Assembly (NCBI GenBank): GCA_009786735.1
Contig: WQRM01000066.1
Location: 1-7,950, forward strand
Source: Oscillospiraceae bacterium
GTDB lineage: Bacteria; Bacillota; Clostridia; Oscillospirales; Acutalibacteraceae
Length of the DNA stretch: 7,950 bases
Reading direction: 5' to 3'
The notes below the pieces were generated by a model. That model did no database searches. It had not been told where the DNA came from and saw only the letters and a list, made by a program, of their open reading frames with translations. Position 1 is the first letter of the stretch. Each line of letters starts with the position of its first letter. The translations under genes were made by a program, and so were the position numbers. Below, piece after piece: positions 5,439-7,950 of this stretch.

Positions 5439-5466
5439 ATTATACCATAAAATTTCCACTTGACAA
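5439..5466 (-). promoter_or_regulatory. Near-consensus sigma-A promoter for tmcAL
   Basis: On the - strand TTGTCA (5466-5461), a 16-nt spacer and TATAAT (5444-5439) with an extended TG two bases before the -10 read toward tmcAL. The start near 5432 leaves a leader of only ~16-25 nt. Its -35 overlaps the opposing radC -35 in the palindrome ACTTG-a-CAAGT. Confidence 0.7.
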
Positions 5467-5488
5467 GTCGGAACATTTGTGTTAAACT
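5460..5488 (+). promoter_or_regulatory. Sigma-A promoter for radC
   Basis: TTGACA (5460-5465, exact), a 17-nt spacer and TAAACT (5483-5488, four of six) read toward radC. The start would be near 5495, almost at the ribosome-binding site AAAGGTG (5492-5498), so the leader would be extremely short. It shares five -35 base pairs with the opposing tmcAL promoter. Confidence 0.6.
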
Positions 5489-5502
5489 GTTAAAGGTGAA
5501 TT

Positions 5503-6225
5503 ATGCACGAAGACCACCGCAAACGCGTTCGGCAGCGGTTTCGCCAAGCCGGGTTGCAGTCATTTCCCGCACACAATGTGCTGGAGATGCTGTTGTTCTA
5601 CGCCATTCCGCGCCAAGACACCAACGAAATCGCCCACCGGTTAATCCGGCACTTCGGCTCGCTTGCGGGCGTGCTTGATGCGCCCTTTGAGGAGCTGTGC
5701 AAGGTGCAGGGCATCGGCGAAAACTCGGCCACACTCATCATGTTCGTCGCGCAGATCGCCAAGCGCTACCTCGCCGAACAAGTGCAGGAGAAAGTTTCGT
5801 TTGCCAACAAGCAGGCACTGCACCGCTTTGTCGTGTCGCTGTTCACTGGGATGAAATCCGAGGCCGCATTTTTGCTGTGTTTTGATAACACGGCGCAGCT
5901 GCTGCATGCCGGGCAAATCTCGCTGGGCACCAAGCACGTCGTCACGCTCGACAACCGCACGCTGCTCGAGTCCGCCTTTCGGCACAACGCCACCAAGGTC
6001 GTGCTCGCGCACAATCACCCAAACGGCGTTGCCGCGCCCTCGCGCAGTGATGTCGTGCGCACCGAAGGCGCTGTTCGCGTCTTCAACAGCGTGCAGATTC
6101 AACTGCTCGATCACCTCATCGTCGCCCAAGGCGACTGCTTTTCCATGGCCGCACACCCCAAACACATGCGCATTTTCCACGACGATGCACCCTCCATCAT
6201 GCTGCAAATCGCGGCTGACGAGTAG
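5503..6225 (+). CDS. radC: RadC family JAB-domain protein
   Basis: This 240-residue protein starts at ATG 5503 behind AAAGGTG. An N-terminal helical part (RKRVRQRF ... [22 protein letters not shown]) leads into a helix-hairpin-helix motif GIGENSA (70-76), suggesting DNA binding. The C-terminal JAB/MPN-like domain carries the metal motif H170-N-H172-P-N-G ... P179-S-x-x-D183, so its metallopeptidase-like site is intact; most relatives have HNHPSG where this has HNHPNG. RadC was once tied to recombinational repair, but its biochemical role is unsettled. The N-terminus lacks the PREKLL-type opening of the classical family and matches a variant I associate with Clostridia. It is slightly longer than the usual ~225 residues. 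It has its own promoter shared back to back with tmcAL and is followed by repeat copy 2 and uvrB. Confidence 0.9.
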   Translation: MHEDHRKRVRQRFRQAGLQSFPAHNVLEMLLFYAIPRQDTNEIAHRLIRHFGSLAGVLDAPFEELCKVQGIGENSATLIMFVAQIAKRYLAEQVQEKVSFANKQALHRFVVSLFTGMKSEAAFLLCFDNTAQLLHAGQISLGTKHVVTLDNRTLLESAFRHNATKVVLAHNHPNGVAAPSRSDVVRTEGAVRVFNSVQIQLLDHLIVAQGDCFSMAAHPKHMRIFHDDAPSIMLQIAADE

Positions 6226-6230
6226 TTTTT

Positions 6231-6359
6231 CGCGCTCGCCGCGCAGGCCTTCTTTTTCTTGAAAGAAAAAGAAGCAAAAAGAACTTTTGCCGCTTCGCGA
6301 TTGATTTTTATGGGGCTGGATTAGGACACAGCGAAGCGACGGAGCCCCACCGCAGGTGG
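6231..6359 (+). repeat. Intergenic repeat element, copy 2
   Basis: This copy begins six bases after the radC stop and has the same block order as 264-380. It carries the identical 14-mer (6231-6244), a hairpin at 6249-6274 with 12-bp arms (CTTCTTTTTCTT and its complement) around GA, then CAAAAAGAACTTT, a variable middle, and the 33-nt block 6327-6359 (one mismatch to copy 1) ending in CCACC-GCA-GGTGG (6347-6359). Compared with copy 1, stem pairs 10 and 12 both changed with the partner base changed to match. Two further pairings are possible here: CGCTTCGC (6291-6298) with GCGAAGCG (6331-6338), and GGGGCT (6312-6317) with AGCCCC (6343-6348); they cross each other, so they are either alternatives or a pseudoknot. 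No T-tract follows the main hairpin. Confidence 0.75.
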
Positions 6360-6392
6360 TTTCTTTCAAAAAAAGAACAGAAAGAGTATACC

Positions 6393-7950
6393 ATGCACTT
6401 CAAACTTCATTCGCAATTCGCGCCCACGGGCGACCAGCCGCAGGCGATCCGTCAGCTGGTTGACGGACTAAACCAAGGCCACGAAACCCAGGTATTGCTG
6501 GGTGTCACGGGCTCAGGCAAGACCTTCACGATGGCCAACGTCATCGCGCAGATGAACCGCCCGACGCTCGTTTTGGCGCACAATAAAACGCTTGCGGCAC
6601 AGCTGTGCAGCGAGTTTCGCGAGTTTTTCCCGGAGAACCGCGTGGAGTATTTCGTCAGCTATTACGACTACTACCAGCCCGAGGCCTACATCGCCGTCAC
6701 GGACACTTATATTGAAAAAGACTCGCAGGTCAACGACGAAATCGACAAGCTGCGCCACTCTGCCACGTCGTCGCTCAGCGAGCGCCGCGATGTGATTATC
6801 GTGGCAAGCGTGAGCTGCATTTTTTCGCTGGGCAATCCAATTGACTACCGCAACATGGTGGTTTCGCTGCGCCCTGGGCAAACTAAATCACGCGACGAAC
6901 TCATCGCCAAGCTCGTGGAAATCCGCTATGAGCGCAACGACGTGAGCTTTACGCGCAACCACTTTAGGGTGCGCGGTGACACGGTGGAAATTTTTCCCGT
7001 ATATAGCTTTGAAACGGCCATTCGCGTGGAATTTTTCGGCGACGAAATCGAGCGCATCTGCGAAATCACCGCCCTCACCGGCGAGGTGCGCAGCGTGCTG
7101 CAACATGTCGCCATCTACCCTGCCTCGCACTACGTCGTCGCGCCCGAGCGGCTTGACGACGCCATCATCGACATCCAAGCCGAAATGCTCGACCAAGAGG
7201 CGGCGTTCACCCGCGAAGGCAAGCTCATCGAAGCGCAGCGCATTCGCCAGCGCACGCTGTATGACATGGAAATGCTGCGCGAAACCGGCTTTTGCAAGGG
7301 CATCGAGAACTACTCCCGCGTCCTCGCCGGGCGACCTGACGGCGCGAAGCCCTTCACCCTGCTCGACTACTTCCCCGAGGACTTCATCTTGTTCGTCGAT
7401 GAATCACACGTGACCATTCCGCAGGTGCGCGGGATGTATGCCGGCGACCGCGCGCGCAAAGAAAACCTCGTGAACTTCGGCTTTCGCCTGCCGTCTGCGA
7501 TGGACAATCGCCCGCTGAACTTCGACGAATTTTACGCGCACCTGGGGCAGCGTGTGTATGTTTCTGCCACGCCCGGACCATTCGAGCGCGACGAAACCAC
7601 GCAAATCGTCGAGCAAATCATCCGCCCCACCGGCTTGCTTGACCCCGAGATTTCGGTACGCCCCATCCAAGGGCAAATCGACGACCTCATCAGCGAAATC
7701 AACACCCGCACCGCCCGCGGCGAACGCGTGCTCGTCACCACACTCACCAAAAAAATGGCCGAAGACCTCACCACTTACTTCGAGAACGTGGGCATCAAAG
7801 TGCGCTACATGCACTGCGACATCGAAACCATCGAGCGCATGGAAATCATCCGCGGGCTGCGGCTGGGCGAGTTCGACGTGCTCATCGGCATCAACCTGCT
7901 GCGTGAGGGGCTTGACCTGCCCGAGGTGTCGCTCGTGGCCATCCTCGATG
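6393..7950 (+). CDS. uvrB: Excinuclease ABC subunit B (UvrB), 3' end outside window
   Basis: The frame runs from ATG 6393 to the right edge, 519 codons without a stop; UvrB is usually ~660 residues, so about 140 are missing, including the last helicase motif and the C-terminal UVR motif that contacts UvrC. UvrB is the damage-verifying helicase of nucleotide excision repair, loaded by UvrA. Visible are the Walker A motif GVTGSGKT (37-44), the damage-probing beta-hairpin [10 protein letters not shown] (90-99), the DESH box (336-339), YVSATPG (389-395) and, near the end, [23 protein letters not shown] (motif V). The start codon is set by the family N-terminus ([11 protein letters not shown]). 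The ribosome-binding site is weak (AAAGAG, about 7 nt upstream). No separate promoter was seen, so it may be read through from radC across the repeat, or start inside it. Confidence 0.97.
   Translation, partial: MHFKLHSQFAPTGDQPQAIRQLVDGLNQGHETQVLLGVTGSGKTFTMANVIAQMNRPTLVLAHNKTLAAQLCSEFREFFPENRVEYFVSYYDYYQPEAYIAVTDTYIEKDSQVNDEIDKLRHSATSSLSERRDVIIVASVSCIFSLGNPIDYRNMVVSLRPGQTKSRDELIAKLVEIRYERNDVSFTRNHFRVRGDTVEIFPVYSFETAIRVEFFGDEIERICEITALTGEVRSVLQHVAIYPASHYVVAPERLDDAIIDIQAEMLDQEAAFTREGKLIEAQRIRQRTLYDMEMLRETGFCKGIENYSRVLAGRPDGAKPFTLLDYFPEDFILFVDESHVTIPQVRGMYAGDRARKENLVNFGFRLPSAMDNRPLNFDEFYAHLGQRVYVSATPGPFERDETTQIVEQIIRPTGLLDPEISVRPIQGQIDDLISEINTRTARGERVLVTTLTKKMAEDLTTYFENVGIKVRYMHCDIETIERMEIIRGLRLGEFDVLIGINLLREGLDLPEVSLVAILD

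Noticed and set aside
5138..5485. A 115-codon + strand frame antisense to the 5' part of tmcAL
   Set aside because: It runs through both divergent promoters and lies opposite the conserved TmcAL N-terminus.
264..6359. The two repeat copies as ends of a composite mobile element
   Set aside because: They are in the same orientation, but the genes between are ordinary chromosomal genes, no transposase is present, and no target duplication flanks the pair.
5641..6369. A 242-codon - strand frame antisense to radC and repeat copy 2
   Set aside because: It is opposite an intact radC with all family motifs, begins in the intergenic repeat, and its product resembles no family.

Overview
The window (about 8 kb, moderately GC-rich) looks like chromosomal DNA of a spore-forming Firmicute, most likely a member of the Clostridia. 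The reasons are a SpoIIM-like membrane protein next to a DacF/PBP5-type carboxypeptidase and a Xer-type recombinase (spoIIM, xerD and dacF lie in one neighbourhood in Bacillus, recalled from memory), a short-type RadC, and TmcAL and MtaB tRNA-modification enzymes. No phage, CRISPR, toxin-antitoxin or transposon gene is visible. The species cannot be named from the sequence alone.

Layout: (1) 1-262, the 3' end of a Xer-type tyrosine recombinase (+). (2) 264-380, copy 1 of a repeated intergenic element, then a 74-residue two-helix membrane protein (+). (3) A SpoIIM-like gene (-) meets that gene tail to tail with a 2-bp gap. (4) 1305-1637, a 333-bp intergenic stretch with a sigma-E-like promoter candidate and a tandem array of 18-bp dyad modules. 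(5) dacF-like (-) and mtaB (+) diverge from a control region whose opposing -10 hexamers overlap. (6) mtaB and tmcAL converge and share the four bases TTAA containing both stop codons. (7) tmcAL (-) and radC (+) diverge from a control region whose opposing -35 hexamers overlap in a palindrome. (8) 6231-6359, copy 2 of the intergenic element, then uvrB (+), which runs off the right edge.

Themes: spore envelope and septum remodelling (SpoIIM, DacF), tRNA modification (MtaB makes ms2t6A at position 37; TmcAL makes ac4C34 in elongator tRNA-Met), and DNA processing (Xer recombinase, RadC, UvrB).

The genes are ordinary. The unexplained signals are non-coding. One is a 6+6+6 dyad module, about CTTYA-N6-TRAAG with a central GC, arrayed seven times at 1453-1652 with a 48-nt higher-order period; the same geometry recurs inside nearby coding sequences. 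The other is a two-copy intergenic element whose long hairpin shows two compensatory base-pair changes between copies. I could not run searches, so novelty of either is unproven.
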